Shown here in pieces: positions 15,115 to 23,800 of a DNA stretch of 31,142 nt. Each line of letters opens with the position of its first letter. The stretch's first letter is position 1. The DNA is from Psychrobacter sp. UBA3483 (GTDB taxonomy: Bacteria; Pseudomonadota; Gammaproteobacteria; Pseudomonadales; Moraxellaceae), in assembly GCF_002377905.1 (NCBI RefSeq), contig NZ_DFQS01000017.1, forward strand, positions 1-31,142, in the 5' to 3' direction. The notes below the pieces were generated by a model. It had not been told where the DNA came from and ran no database searches. It saw only the letters and a list, made by a program, of their open reading frames with translations. The translations under genes and the position numbers were made by a program.

Positions 15115-16512
15115 CTACTCTTTATCGTCAGTCTCAAATAAAGCGGCGACAAACTGTTTTGGACTAAAGGCACGCAAATCATCAATCGACTCACCGACGC
15201 CAATATAACGAATCGGCACATCAGTGGTTTCAGCGATATTGAATACCACACCACCTTTCGCCGTACCGTCTAGCTTGGTAATGGTAATACCGGTTAATGG
15301 CACAACCTCATTAAATAGCTCGACCTGATTGATGGCATTTTGACCCGTGCCGGCATCTAACACAATCATACCTTCGTGCGGTGCACTTGGATCGGCTTTA
15401 CGCATGACGCGCACGACTTTTTCAAGCTCCGCCATCAGGTGGGTTTTATTTTGCAAGCGCCCTGCCGTATCAGCAATTAATACGTCGATATTTTTTGCTT
15501 TGGCAGATTGCATCGCATCAAAGATAACAGAGGCGCTGTCAGAGCCATGACCTTGGGCGACCACAGGAATGTTATTGCGCTCACCCCAAATTTGTAGCTG
15601 TTCAGTTGCCGCCGCACGGAACGTATCGCCAGCTGCCAACATAACGGACTTACCTTCACCTTGTAGACGCTTAGCAAGTTTACCAATAGTCGTCGTTTTA
15701 CCAACACCATTCACGCCCACTACCAAGATAACAAAGGGCTTTTTACTGGTATCGATGATAAGTGGCGCAACTTTTGGCGTTAAGATATCAACCAGCTCAG
15801 TTTGCAGTGCTTTATATAATGAATGCGCATAAATCAAATCGCCACGGGCAGTTTGCTCAGTCAGGCTTTTAATAATACGATTGGTGGCATTGACACCGAT
15901 ATCAGCGACCAACAGCTGGTCTTCCACTTCTTCTAATAGCTCATCGTCAATCTCTTTACCACCGATAAGGATACTAACCATCCCTTCGGCAAGATTTTTA
16001 CGTGACTTACTCAGTCCCGTCTTCATGCGATTAAACCAGCTGCCTTTTTTGTTATTTTCTGCAGCCTGTTTTGACGCTTGCGACTCTTCTGGTGTTGTTG
16101 TCGGCTGCGGTAGCTCGCTCTGTGCTTTACTTTCTACTTGCGCCTTATTGAGAGCATGGCTATCACTATTTTTAGAGTTGACGCTCGCACTGTCGCCTAA
16201 ATGAGCTTGTAGAGGCATCGTAGGAATTTCGGTTGTAGACGGAGCCGAAGTAGCGTTTGTATTAGCATTTGCGGCGTTTTCTACAGTAGTTCCTAAAGTG
16301 TTTGTAGCTAGGCTTTGTTTTTCGGTCTCAACAATCGGTGTCGCTAGTGGTAGGTCTGCCACTGTATCGGTAAATGAAGTATCTTCAGGCTCATCGATAA
16401 TTGGCACCGTTTGCGCTGGTAGACTGGGTAAGGTAATATCATCGTCATCCAAATCATCAAGACCGCCGTCAAGGTTAATGACCACACGATTGCTATTATT
16501 GGGATTATTCAT
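15115..16512 (-). CDS. ftsY: FtsY, signal recognition particle receptor
   Basis: 465 residues. An acidic, low-complexity A domain (residues 1-155, rich in Asp, Glu, Thr, Ser, Ala) is followed by the amphipathic membrane-targeting helix (GSWFNRMKTGLSKSRKNL). The NG domain then shows GVNGVGKTT at 266-274, DTFRAAA at 296-302, DTAGR at 348-352, TKLDG at 412-416 and GVGE near 438. It docks the SRP-ribosome complex at the inner membrane and both GTPases reset each other. The A domain is one of variable length. AGGG lies 8 nt before ATG. The usual ftsE-ftsX partners are absent. Confidence 0.95.
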   Translation of the reverse strand: MNNPNNSNRVVINLDGGLDDLDDDDITLPSLPAQTVPIIDEPEDTSFTDTVADLPLATPIVETEKQSLATNTLGTTVENAANANTNATSAPSTTEIPTMPLQAHLGDSASVNSKNSDSHALNKAQVESKAQSELPQPTTTPEESQASKQAAENNKKGSWFNRMKTGLSKSRKNLAEGMVSILIGGKEIDDELLEEVEDQLLVADIGVNATNRIIKSLTEQTARGDLIYAHSLYKALQTELVDILTPKVAPLIIDTSKKPFVILVVGVNGVGKTTTIGKLAKRLQGEGKSVMLAAGDTFRAAATEQLQIWGERNNIPVVAQGHGSDSASVIFDAMQSAKAKNIDVLIADTAGRLQNKTHLMAELEKVVRVMRKADPSAPHEGMIVLDAGTGQNAINQVELFNEVVPLTGITITKLDGTAKGGVVFNIAETTDVPIRYIGVGESIDDLRAFSPKQFVAALFETDDKE

Positions 16513-16893
16513 AAGCTTGCCCTAAAAGTTATCATTATCAGTAATTTGTTTTAAAGTAACTCTTTTTAAAGTAACTGTCTTTAAAATGACTATGCCGCCC
16601 GCTTATTATTTAACGGGTGATTATTTTTAGTCTAGTTTAGCATAATTCAAGCGGCGCTTAGCCTTTGCATCAAAGCACTTTATCAAACATAAAAATATCT
16701 CTATCGTTATCAAACACTACAATGCTGATTGGATGATTGATATGACGGGCTGCGAACATATATAAGCAAGTTTCGCTTAAGGTTTGGACACAAAAATCCG
16801 ACCTTTAATAGATCAAACTTCGCCTACCCTTAGCATGCATTATGCCACCATATTTTGTTTACTTTATTTGGCCACTTATATCAGGAATGACCC
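16513..16893. other. Divergent spacer between ftsY and the small lipoprotein gene
   Basis: 381 bp, AT-rich. It contains a short tandem repeat (16549-16593, annotated separately) in the ftsY leader, and no open frame I can support. Promoters for ftsY (minus) and the lipoprotein (plus) should lie here, but none is clear. Confidence 0.5.
16549..16593. repeat. 15-bp tandem repeat upstream of ftsY
   Basis: TTTTAAAGTAACTCT (16549-16563) and TTTTAAAGTAACTGT (16564-16578) differ at one base. A third, more diverged copy (CTTTAAAATGACTAT) follows at 16579-16593. It ends about 35-80 nt in front of ftsY, in its leader or promoter. Confidence 0.7.
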
Positions 16894-17046
16894 ATGTTAT
16901 CACTATCGAATAACTATAAAAAAACAACCCAAATAGGCGCGGCCTTGCTGCTTGCTACCCTGGCATTATCATCGGCAGGCTGTAGCACCACACAAGAATT
17001 TAAGCCGACTGCTACCGTCATGGTTGGGGCGCACAAGTCCTTATAA
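16894..17046 (+). CDS. Small lipoprotein, unknown function
   Basis: A 50-residue frame. The N-terminus has basic residues (NNYKKTTQ), then a hydrophobic stretch (IGAALLLATLALSS) and a lipobox ending AGC with Cys at residue 30, followed by STTQ. The mature peptide would be only about 21 residues, ending in TATVMVGAHKSL. AGGA at 16883-16886 is 7 nt before ATG, which supports translation. Ser after the Cys suggests sorting to the outer membrane by the Lol rule. I do not recognise a family with certainty. It is followed 111 nt later by the M16 peptidase pair on the same strand and might be co-transcribed. Confidence 0.65.
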   Translation: MLSLSNNYKKTTQIGAALLLATLALSSAGCSTTQEFKPTATVMVGAHKSL

Positions 17047-17157
17047 TCGTTTTATATTAATCATAAAGACGTAGATTACTATAAGCATAAATATACGCCA
17101 TTGGCACTCTATAACTCAGTCACTTATCAGCTACCTTTTATATAAGTAGAACCTATC

Positions 17158-18729
17158 ATGCCCTCATCTTTACCTACTATCTCTTTACGCCTTGCCTGCG
17201 CTTTAGCAATGGCCACTACCCTTGCTGCTTGCCAAACCAGCGCACTCTCTTCGACAAATGAAGTTGCTACGACTAAAAATGCCGCAACAACACAGGTAGT
17301 GAATAAAAATCAAACGTTAGAAAATACCGAGCAATCTTCAGCACTGGCCATGGATATGTCTGGTCGCCATGAATACAAGCTCGAAAATGGTTTAAAGGTA
17401 GTGGTCAAAGAAGACCACCGCGCGCCTGTGGTCATGACTCAAATTTGGTATCGCGTCGGCTCAGCAGATGAGCCAACCAATAAAGGCGGCATCTCTCACG
17501 TGCTTGAGCATATGATGTTTAAAGGCACCACTGATGTGTCAAGCGACGATTATGAGCGTTTGATTGCCAAATTTGGCGGTGTTAATAATGCCTTTACCAG
17601 TTACGACTTTACCGGTTATTACGAGCTATTCCCCGCCAATCGCTTGCCGTTAGCCTTAGAGCTAGAAGCAGATCGCATGAAAAACTTAATATTTGATGAC
17701 AAGGCGTTTGCCAAAGAGCATCAAGTGGTAATGGAAGAGCGTCGTCAGCGTACGGATGACAATCCGATTGCCAAAGCTTATGAGTCATTTCGCTTGCTGG
17801 CAATGCCAAACAGTCCGAAAGGCGAATCGGTCATTGGCCCTATGAATGAGCTTGAATCAATCACCCTTAACGATTTAAAAGACTGGTATAAAATCTGGTA
17901 CGCACCTAATAATGCGACGTTGGTTATCGTCGGCGATGTCGAACCAACCGAAGTACTGGCACAGGTCAAACGCTATTTTGGTGAGCTAAAACCAAGCGCG
18001 CTACCCAAGCGTCCTGCGGTCACGCAAAAGGGCTTTCGCGGTTATCAGCAAGTAGAATCCGAGCAAGCGGTACAAGTGCCTGTTTTGCTGATGGGTTATA
18101 ACGTGCCCAGTCTGGTAACAGCGGGCGCTAATAACGAGAAGCAAGCCTATGCGCTGTCGCTTGCGCAAGATGTATTAGATGGTGGTCTATCCGCGCGGCT
18201 AGAGAGCAGGCTGGTACGCGAGCAAGGACTACTTACCACAGTTGGTACGTCTTACGATTTGCTCGATCGCGGCGATGGACTGTTTTTGATACAAACAACC
18301 CCGCGCGAAGGCGTCAGTTTAGCGCAGGCACAACAAGCCATTATCAATGAGATTAATAAGCTATCAACCGACCCAATTGCTGCCGATGAAATCGAGCGCG
18401 CCAAAACCAATACTGTCACCGGCTTGATATACGCACAGGATAGCATGGAAGGTCAGGCGCGTATGATTGGCTCGCTGCAATCTATCGGTCTTGATGACAG
18501 GCTACTGGCCAAATTGCCAACCAAGCTTGATAGCGTAACGATTGCGGATATACAAGCGGCAAGTAAAAAGTATTTGGTCAAAGACAATTTAACGGTCATG
18601 CATATTATCCCGCCTAAAGAGACTGCCAATAGAAATAAAGTTAGCCAAAATAAGATAAGTAAAGACACCGTTAGTAAAAATATTGCTACTAATACCGCTA
18701 CTAAAGAAGCGGCAAGCAAAGCTAAATAA
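17158..18729 (+). CDS. M16 family zinc metallopeptidase, lipoprotein
   Basis: 523 residues. It starts with a signal peptide and lipobox LAAC (Cys25), so the enzyme is probably lipid-anchored in the periplasm. The inverted zinc motif HVLEH is at 114-118, with the third zinc ligand Glu about 76 residues on (MEER, Glu194). This is the active form of the M16 (pitrilysin-like) fold, followed by the C-terminal non-zinc half with the REQGL...TSY region. The tail after residue 495 is a low-complexity Lys/Asn/Thr/Ser stretch. It forms a probable operon with the next gene (51-nt gap), which encodes the zinc-less partner. Function: degradation of peptides in the envelope; the substrate is unknown. Confidence 0.9.
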   Translation: MPSSLPTISLRLACALAMATTLAACQTSALSSTNEVATTKNAATTQVVNKNQTLENTEQSSALAMDMSGRHEYKLENGLKVVVKEDHRAPVVMTQIWYRVGSADEPTNKGGISHVLEHMMFKGTTDVSSDDYERLIAKFGGVNNAFTSYDFTGYYELFPANRLPLALELEADRMKNLIFDDKAFAKEHQVVMEERRQRTDDNPIAKAYESFRLLAMPNSPKGESVIGPMNELESITLNDLKDWYKIWYAPNNATLVIVGDVEPTEVLAQVKRYFGELKPSALPKRPAVTQKGFRGYQQVESEQAVQVPVLLMGYNVPSLVTAGANNEKQAYALSLAQDVLDGGLSARLESRLVREQGLLTTVGTSYDLLDRGDGLFLIQTTPREGVSLAQAQQAIINEINKLSTDPIAADEIERAKTNTVTGLIYAQDSMEGQARMIGSLQSIGLDDRLLAKLPTKLDSVTIADIQAASKKYLVKDNLTVMHIIPPKETANRNKVSQNKISKDTVSKNIATNTATKEAASKAK

Positions 18730-18780
18730 CATCAATGTGCTATCCAACTACCTTGGCAAAAACCCGATACTGATGACCTT

Positions 18781-20334
18781 ATGAATAAGAAGAAAGACAT
18801 GACGCAAATACCTTTTCTCAAAAAAACCAAACTATCTTCTCACTTCAAGCAGCTGCCCTATTTGGGTGCTTGTGCATTCTTTGGGATGATGAGCTTGACT
18901 ACTATTGCGCAGGCAGATATGGCAGGTGGCGAAGATGCTCGTACGCCCGCTGCTGCAGTCGATACCAGTGCGCCTATTGCCGCTCTGTCTAAGCTGAGCA
19001 GTCTTGAGAATGCCAAACCTTTAGAAGTCTCGGTTCCAAAAATTCAGAGCTTTAAGACCAAAGCCGGTATTCCTGTGCTTTTCGTGCCGACCACCACCCT
19101 ACCCATTGTCGATATTGATTTGCGCTTTAATGCCGGTAGCGCGCGTGATGGTAGTATCAGTGAATCAGGCTTTGGTATCGCCAATATGACCGCAACGATG
19201 CTTGAACAAGGCTCCAAACGCTTAGATGAAAACGCGTTCACGCAAGCGGTCGAGACTTTGGGTATCAGTTTAGGTAGTAGCGCCTATAAAGACATGTTTA
19301 TTGTGTCGTTGCGTAGCTTATCTGATGATAAACATCTACTGCCTGCGGTTAACTTGATGACACAAATGCTTACTGAACCGAGCTTTGATGAGCAAATATT
19401 AGCCCGTAATAAAGCTCGCTTACTGGTCGGTTTACAACAGCAAAAGCAAGACCCTGGCAGTCTTGCCAGTATCGCCTTTAGCAAGGCATTGTATGGCGAC
19501 CATCCTTATGCGCATCCATCAGTTGGCACATTGGAAACCGTTCCTAATATTGAAAAACAGCATTTAATTGACTTTAAAAACCGTTATTTAGTTGCTGCTA
19601 ATGCGTCACTGGCTATGACAGGAAATTTGACTTTGGCACAAGCGAAAAATTTAGCTGAAGAAATAACGGCGGGCTTGCCAGCGGGTGAAGCGGCGGCTGC
19701 CCTGCCCGAACCGAAGCCGCTAACCCAGCCTCAGCATATCCATATCCCATTTCCTAGCACCCAAACCACGGTATTAATGGGACAATTGGGCGAAAAGCGC
19801 GCCACCGACCCGCAAGCACAGCAAAAGCAAACCAACTTTGCTGTCGGTAATGAAGTGCTAGCAGGGGGCGATTTTAACGCGCGTCTGATGACCGAAGTCA
19901 GACAAAACCTCGGTTATACTTATGGTATCTCAGGCTCGATGAACCCGATGCTGGCGCGCGGACCTTATCAGATTGGTTTTTCTACCCGTAATGATAAAGC
20001 GCGCGCGGCGATTGATGCCAGCTTAGATGTGATTAATAAAACCTTGGATAAAGGTATCACTAGTGATGAGATGAGATTGACCACCGACAGTTTAAAAAAT
20101 AGCTTTCCGATGGGTTTTGCCAGTAATGCTGGAATAAACGGTCTGCTTGGTATGATGAATTTTTATCAGCTACCAAACAGCTACCTAACCAATTATGTCA
20201 AGCGTATCGAACAAGTAAAACTGTCAGAAGTCAACCAAACTCTGCGCGACACTCTAAAGCCTAATAACTTTTTGATTGTGACTGTTGGCGAGGTCAATCC
20301 GTGGGATGAGAAGAAGCCTAAGAGAAAGTCGTAG
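18781..20334 (+). CDS. M16 family protein, zinc motif lost (partner subunit)
   Basis: 517 residues with a Sec signal peptide; cleavage is likely after TIAQA at residue 45. The fold matches M16, but the HxxEH site reads TMLEQ at 139-143, so both zinc His are replaced and the protein cannot be a zinc peptidase. The substrate-binding Arg/Tyr segment TEVRQNLGYTYGISG is preserved. In M16B peptidases an active and an inactive subunit form a heterodimer; the tandem arrangement with the preceding gene indicates the same here. The start could be the in-frame ATG 18799 instead. The signal peptide supports a periplasmic location; the first subunit would be its anchor. Ends before a bidirectional terminator. 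Confidence 0.88.
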   Translation: MNKKKDMTQIPFLKKTKLSSHFKQLPYLGACAFFGMMSLTTIAQADMAGGEDARTPAAAVDTSAPIAALSKLSSLENAKPLEVSVPKIQSFKTKAGIPVLFVPTTTLPIVDIDLRFNAGSARDGSISESGFGIANMTATMLEQGSKRLDENAFTQAVETLGISLGSSAYKDMFIVSLRSLSDDKHLLPAVNLMTQMLTEPSFDEQILARNKARLLVGLQQQKQDPGSLASIAFSKALYGDHPYAHPSVGTLETVPNIEKQHLIDFKNRYLVAANASLAMTGNLTLAQAKNLAEEITAGLPAGEAAAALPEPKPLTQPQHIHIPFPSTQTTVLMGQLGEKRATDPQAQQKQTNFAVGNEVLAGGDFNARLMTEVRQNLGYTYGISGSMNPMLARGPYQIGFSTRNDKARAAIDASLDVINKTLDKGITSDEMRLTTDSLKNSFPMGFASNAGINGLLGMMNFYQLPNSYLTNYVKRIEQVKLSEVNQTLRDTLKPNNFLIVTVGEVNPWDEKKPKRKS

Positions 20335-20380
20335 AATCCATCGCTTATTTTTACAGACGCTTAAAAAATAGCTTAATAAA

Positions 20381-20410
20381 AAAGCTCAGTCAGTAATCAC
20401 TGGCTGAGCT
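20381..20410. terminator. Terminator between M16 pair and M15 gene
   Basis: AAGCTCAGTCAGT at 20381-20393 pairs with ACTGGCTGAGCTT at 20398-20410 (12 of 13 plus one G-U), with a 4-nt loop. An A-run precedes it and a T-rich tract follows, so it can serve both converging genes. Confidence 0.85.
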
Positions 20411-20447
20411 TCTTTAATTCACGATATAGTCTTTAGCGATATACTAT

Positions 20448-21437
20448 TTAATAGCGACAAGCGGAGCTGCTACTGGCGTGATTAAAGCCCCATTTGCGAT
20501 AACCATCGGTATCAAGATGAATAGCACCAGTAGAATACAGCCCTAAACCAAAGTTATGCGACTGACCTTGATATTGCCAAAACTCGCATAGACTATCTTG
20601 CATGCGACTCAGCTGCCATTGATTGCCTTCATATTCAGGCACCCAGATATCCATCGCGCCTGCGGTCATGTGCTTACTGGCATTTGCCCCGCCCGCGCAA
20701 TTATTTAATCCCGGACTGCGATAGACTGAACGTATCTCGGTACTAGCAGGTAAAATACCTTGGCTTTTTAGCTGACTGTAAAGCTGCAAAGTCGGTACCA
20801 TATTTGCCCAAAGTTCCTGCGGCGGTAGCTGATAAGGCTCATAACCACATTTATCCCAACTACGAGCAGTCGTCAACAGTTGAGATAAAGGCGGTACATT
20901 TCTTGCGCCGACGCGTGAGCTTAAATAGCGTTGATAATTGGCCACTTGGCTTGCGCGGTAACTATTACTATTTAACCACATGTTAAAATCCATACTGGTA
21001 AAATCGTTATAATTACTATTTCCAAAGTTATTATTACCAGTACTATAGGTAGTGTTATAACGTGGTGTCCCTCTGTTGGTAATGACGCGTTTATTTTCTT
21101 CTATCGAGACCCCACTATCGAAATTAAACTCACGCTGTTTTTGTTGAATCAGTCCTTGCATACTATCGCCGCCAAGGCCATTTGACCCACTTCTGCCATC
21201 GCTGAGTATGGTCGCGCCGCCGCTATAGCTATTACTTTGACTACCGTAACTCCCAGCAGGCGTGATGTAAGCATTGCTGCTACTATCGGTCGCGCTACTG
21301 CCATGACGTATTTGGATGCGGCGCTCACTATTATCACTTATAATAGCCGCCTGCGCAGGAATACTGCTGGCACAAACACCTAGGACGATAATAGGCTTAT
21401 AAATATGCCTATAAATAGATTTTTTTGTCTTTATCAT
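20448..21437 (-). CDS. M15-type D-Ala-D-Ala carboxypeptidase-like protein
   Basis: 329 residues. Signal peptide with cleavage after SIPAQA (residue 30). Residues 40-160 are a low-complexity Ser/Gly/Asn/Tyr linker. The C-terminal domain (about 180-329) has the M15 zinc ligands in SKHMTAGAMD (His256, Asp263) and AIHLD (His307). In the usual SxHxxGxAxD motif the Gly is Ala here. These enzymes cut peptidoglycan peptide stems in the periplasm. Divergently placed from rodA (275 nt between them), it fits a wall-remodelling role. The ribosome site is weak. The call as M15_3-like peptidase rests on the zinc motif; activity is unproven. Confidence 0.8.
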   Translation of the reverse strand: MIKTKKSIYRHIYKPIIVLGVCASSIPAQAAIISDNSERRIQIRHGSSATDSSSNAYITPAGSYGSQSNSYSGGATILSDGRSGSNGLGGDSMQGLIQQKQREFNFDSGVSIEENKRVITNRGTPRYNTTYSTGNNNFGNSNYNDFTSMDFNMWLNSNSYRASQVANYQRYLSSRVGARNVPPLSQLLTTARSWDKCGYEPYQLPPQELWANMVPTLQLYSQLKSQGILPASTEIRSVYRSPGLNNCAGGANASKHMTAGAMDIWVPEYEGNQWQLSRMQDSLCEFWQYQGQSHNFGLGLYSTGAIHLDTDGYRKWGFNHASSSSACRY

Positions 21438-21712
21438 TACCAGAAACTACCGCTAAAAACGTTTTATCGATACTATCAAATTTTAAGCAAGCAGGCTAAA
21501 CTATCGCAGCGAATTGATGGTCACCGATTCGTTATTAACACTTATCCTTATAACGTTTATATTGTCGTTACTTTATTACGGGCAAGTTACAGGATTCACC
21601 ACCAAATCCCTGATTAAGCTACCGAATAAACATTTTTCCCTCGCTGATTGCTTACTTATTGTTTGTCAAAGCAGACTTTTCTTTCACGCCAATTGTTAGT
21701 CACATTTTGCCT

Positions 21713-22855
21713 ATGCCTTCTAACCTACAGTACCGTTTTTCCCGTCAAAGCCATCATTTTGGTCAAGGTCATGCGCCGACGCTTTGGCAACGTATCCATA
21801 TTGATCCGTGGTTGACCTTATTGCTATTAACCGTTTGTTGTATTGGTTTGACGATTTTATATAGCGCAGCAAGCCAAGATACCGACATGGTTATCCGCCA
21901 AGTCATCAGTTATGGCGTGGCATTTACGGTAATGTTTACTATGGCGCAGATACCGCCTAGCCTCTATCGTACCTTTACGCCCATATTTTATGTATTGGGG
22001 CTGATATTATTGGTATTGGTCGACATCATTGGCGAGGTGCGTATGGGGGCGCAGCGCTGGATTAACTTACCCGGATTTGGCAGTGTCCAGCCTTCAGAGT
22101 TTATGAAGCTTGGTATGCCAATGATGTGTGCGTGGTTTTTATCCAAACGTGACTTACCGCCATCATTATCAAGTATCGCCATCACCTTAGCGTTAATTGT
22201 CGTGCCGGTATTATTAATCGCCAAAGAACCTGACCTTGGTACTTCCTTGCTGGTCGCCGCCAGTGGCATTTTTGTGTTATTTTTAGCAGGACTATCATGG
22301 CGCTTGATTGCCAGTGCGGTAGCATTAGCAGTGCCATTGGTAGCAGTTGCTTGGAACTTTTTATTGCACGACTACCAACGTACGCGCGTTTTAACGCTAT
22401 TCAATCCTGAAGCTGACGTCCAAGGTGCCGGATGGAATATCATTCAGTCCAAAACCGCCATTGGCGCGGGCGGTCTCACTGGCAAAGGCTATTTAGAAGG
22501 GACGCAATCGCATCTACACTTTTTACCAGAAGGTCATACTGACTTTATTATTGCTGCCTTTTCCGAAGAGTTCGGTCTGCTTGGCGTGATATTGTTGATG
22601 TTTATTTATGCCTGCGTGCTTATACGTGCTTTATATATCGCATTTTCGCACCCTGATGTTTATAGTCGACTGCTGGCAGGTGCAATTGCGATGTCTTTTT
22701 TCGTGTATGTTTTTGTCAATGTCGGCATGGTCGGCGGCATCCTACCCGTCGTTGGGGTGCCTTTACCTTTTATCAGTTATGGCGGTACTGCTATTGTGAC
22801 GTTAATGGCAGGTTTTGGCCTACTGATGTCAATTCATACTCACAAATCTAGCTAA
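21713..22855 (+). CDS. rodA: RodA, SEDS peptidoglycan glycosyltransferase
   Basis: 380 residues, about ten membrane helices, SEDS family. Diagnostic stretches: AKEPDLGTSLL, FLPEGHTDFIIAAFSEEFG with the conserved Glu and Asp, and GGILPVVGVPLPFISYGGTA near the end. RodA polymerises glycan strands in the elongasome together with the class B PBP2. The usual upstream pbpA/mrdA is absent. The frame opens at TTG 21659; ATG 21713 gives the normal RodA size and follows an untranslated-looking segment, but neither start has a good ribosome site. In Pseudomonas, rodA is followed by a lytic transglycosylase gene and rlpA. Here rlpA follows after a 945-bp gene-free stretch. Confidence 0.94.
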   Translation: MPSNLQYRFSRQSHHFGQGHAPTLWQRIHIDPWLTLLLLTVCCIGLTILYSAASQDTDMVIRQVISYGVAFTVMFTMAQIPPSLYRTFTPIFYVLGLILLVLVDIIGEVRMGAQRWINLPGFGSVQPSEFMKLGMPMMCAWFLSKRDLPPSLSSIAITLALIVVPVLLIAKEPDLGTSLLVAASGIFVLFLAGLSWRLIASAVALAVPLVAVAWNFLLHDYQRTRVLTLFNPEADVQGAGWNIIQSKTAIGAGGLTGKGYLEGTQSHLHFLPEGHTDFIIAAFSEEFGLLGVILLMFIYACVLIRALYIAFSHPDVYSRLLAGAIAMSFFVYVFVNVGMVGGILPVVGVPLPFISYGGTAIVTLMAGFGLLMSIHTHKSS

Positions 22856-22950
22856 GTCATAGCAGGTATTATTTACAATCTATTCACTTGTAAAGTTCAT
22901 TACTGATAGCCAGTATTACAGCCAACAACCATTATAGATTTGGGTTGAAA

Positions 22951-22977
22951 TGTCTATATAACTCCCTTATATAGACA
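22951..22977. repeat. Perfect 10-bp hairpin downstream of rodA
   Basis: TGTCTATATA at 22951-22960 and TATATAGACA at 22968-22977 form a perfect stem with the 7-nt loop ACTCCCT, 96 nt past the rodA stop. No T-tract follows on either strand, so an operator or mRNA 3' structure is more likely than a classical terminator. Confidence 0.65.
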
Positions 22978-23561
22978 GGGTTAAAATGATACGTTAACAA
23001 ATTAGCCTAGAAATTGAAGCAAAATGCGCTTGGCTAAGTAATAGAATGTAACAACGAAATTGCTCAAATTAAATGGATATCTGCTTTTTTAAGCCTTTCT
23101 CATTTGTCATTAATTCTACATAAATTACTATTAAAACCTTAACTTTCTTGGTTCAAGAATAACCCTAAGTCATTGTTTTATATATCTATATTATCTTGAA
23201 AAAGCTATCTAAATACCTACAAAGCTCTATTAATGACCGATTAGTACTGTTAGGTTTTATTCCTTGTTTTTTACAAATAATTGCGTTACCCTCGTTTTAT
23301 TGTAGTTTGATACACAACGCGTACATAGCTACTAAGAAAGATATCATTTAATTATATTGCAGTTGTAGCTCGTCCGTATAGTTAGCAAATTGTAGATTTT
23401 GGGCTTGCAAAGTCACTACTTAATTAACGGTTTAATAACAAAGTAATACGCAACATACTTTAAACCCTTTATTAACTTAGCAATGCAAAAAAGTCCTTTA
23501 TCGATTGGTGCAACCTTACTTTAGGTGTTTGATTAATATTGTTAACTATCATTTGAGCGTG

Positions 23562-23614
23562 TCATAAGTGGAATTGGACAGTCGTCTATAACGATAACCA
23601 CCTACCACTTATGA
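23562..23614. repeat. Inverted repeat upstream of rlpA
   Basis: TCATAAGTGG at 23562-23571 and CCACTTATGA at 23605-23614 are perfectly complementary with 33 nt between, 187 nt before rlpA. It could be a small mobile-element remnant (MITE-like or IS ends) or a binding-site pair. No target duplication is evident. Confidence 0.55.
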
Positions 23615-23800
23615 TGATATAAATGAAAATTACCATATATTAGAGCTTATAAAAGTCCATATTTATTATCATCGTGATGAGATAGAAAGATGATAGAGCG
23701 GCTTTAGAGTTTGCGGCATTGTTAGAGTGGTCTAATATTGTCTCGCTCCCTCTAAGAGGTTTTAGAGTTAGGTTCTAATGTATATGCTATAGAGGTATTT

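Larger units (their letters stand above)
22856..23800. other. 945-bp gene-free region between rodA and rlpA
   Basis: The largest non-coding stretch of the window, strongly AT-rich with many stop codons in all frames. Visible structures are the inverted repeats at 22951-22977 and 23562-23614 (both annotated) and a possible hairpin around 23428-23467 (GGTTT...AAACC). The end near 23760 should hold the rlpA promoter and leader. I see no protein motif, tRNA or known RNA. It may contain a decayed gene, an unrecognised small RNA or a long leader. Confidence 0.5.

Noticed and set aside
15569..16525. Several plus-strand frames of 75-107 residues antisense to ftsY
   Set aside because: No ribosome sites, no recognisable motif, and the opposite strand has a clear FtsY.
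23600..23800. Possible transposase remnant before rlpA
   Set aside because: Short frames there contain stops and show no motif I can relate to a transposase family.
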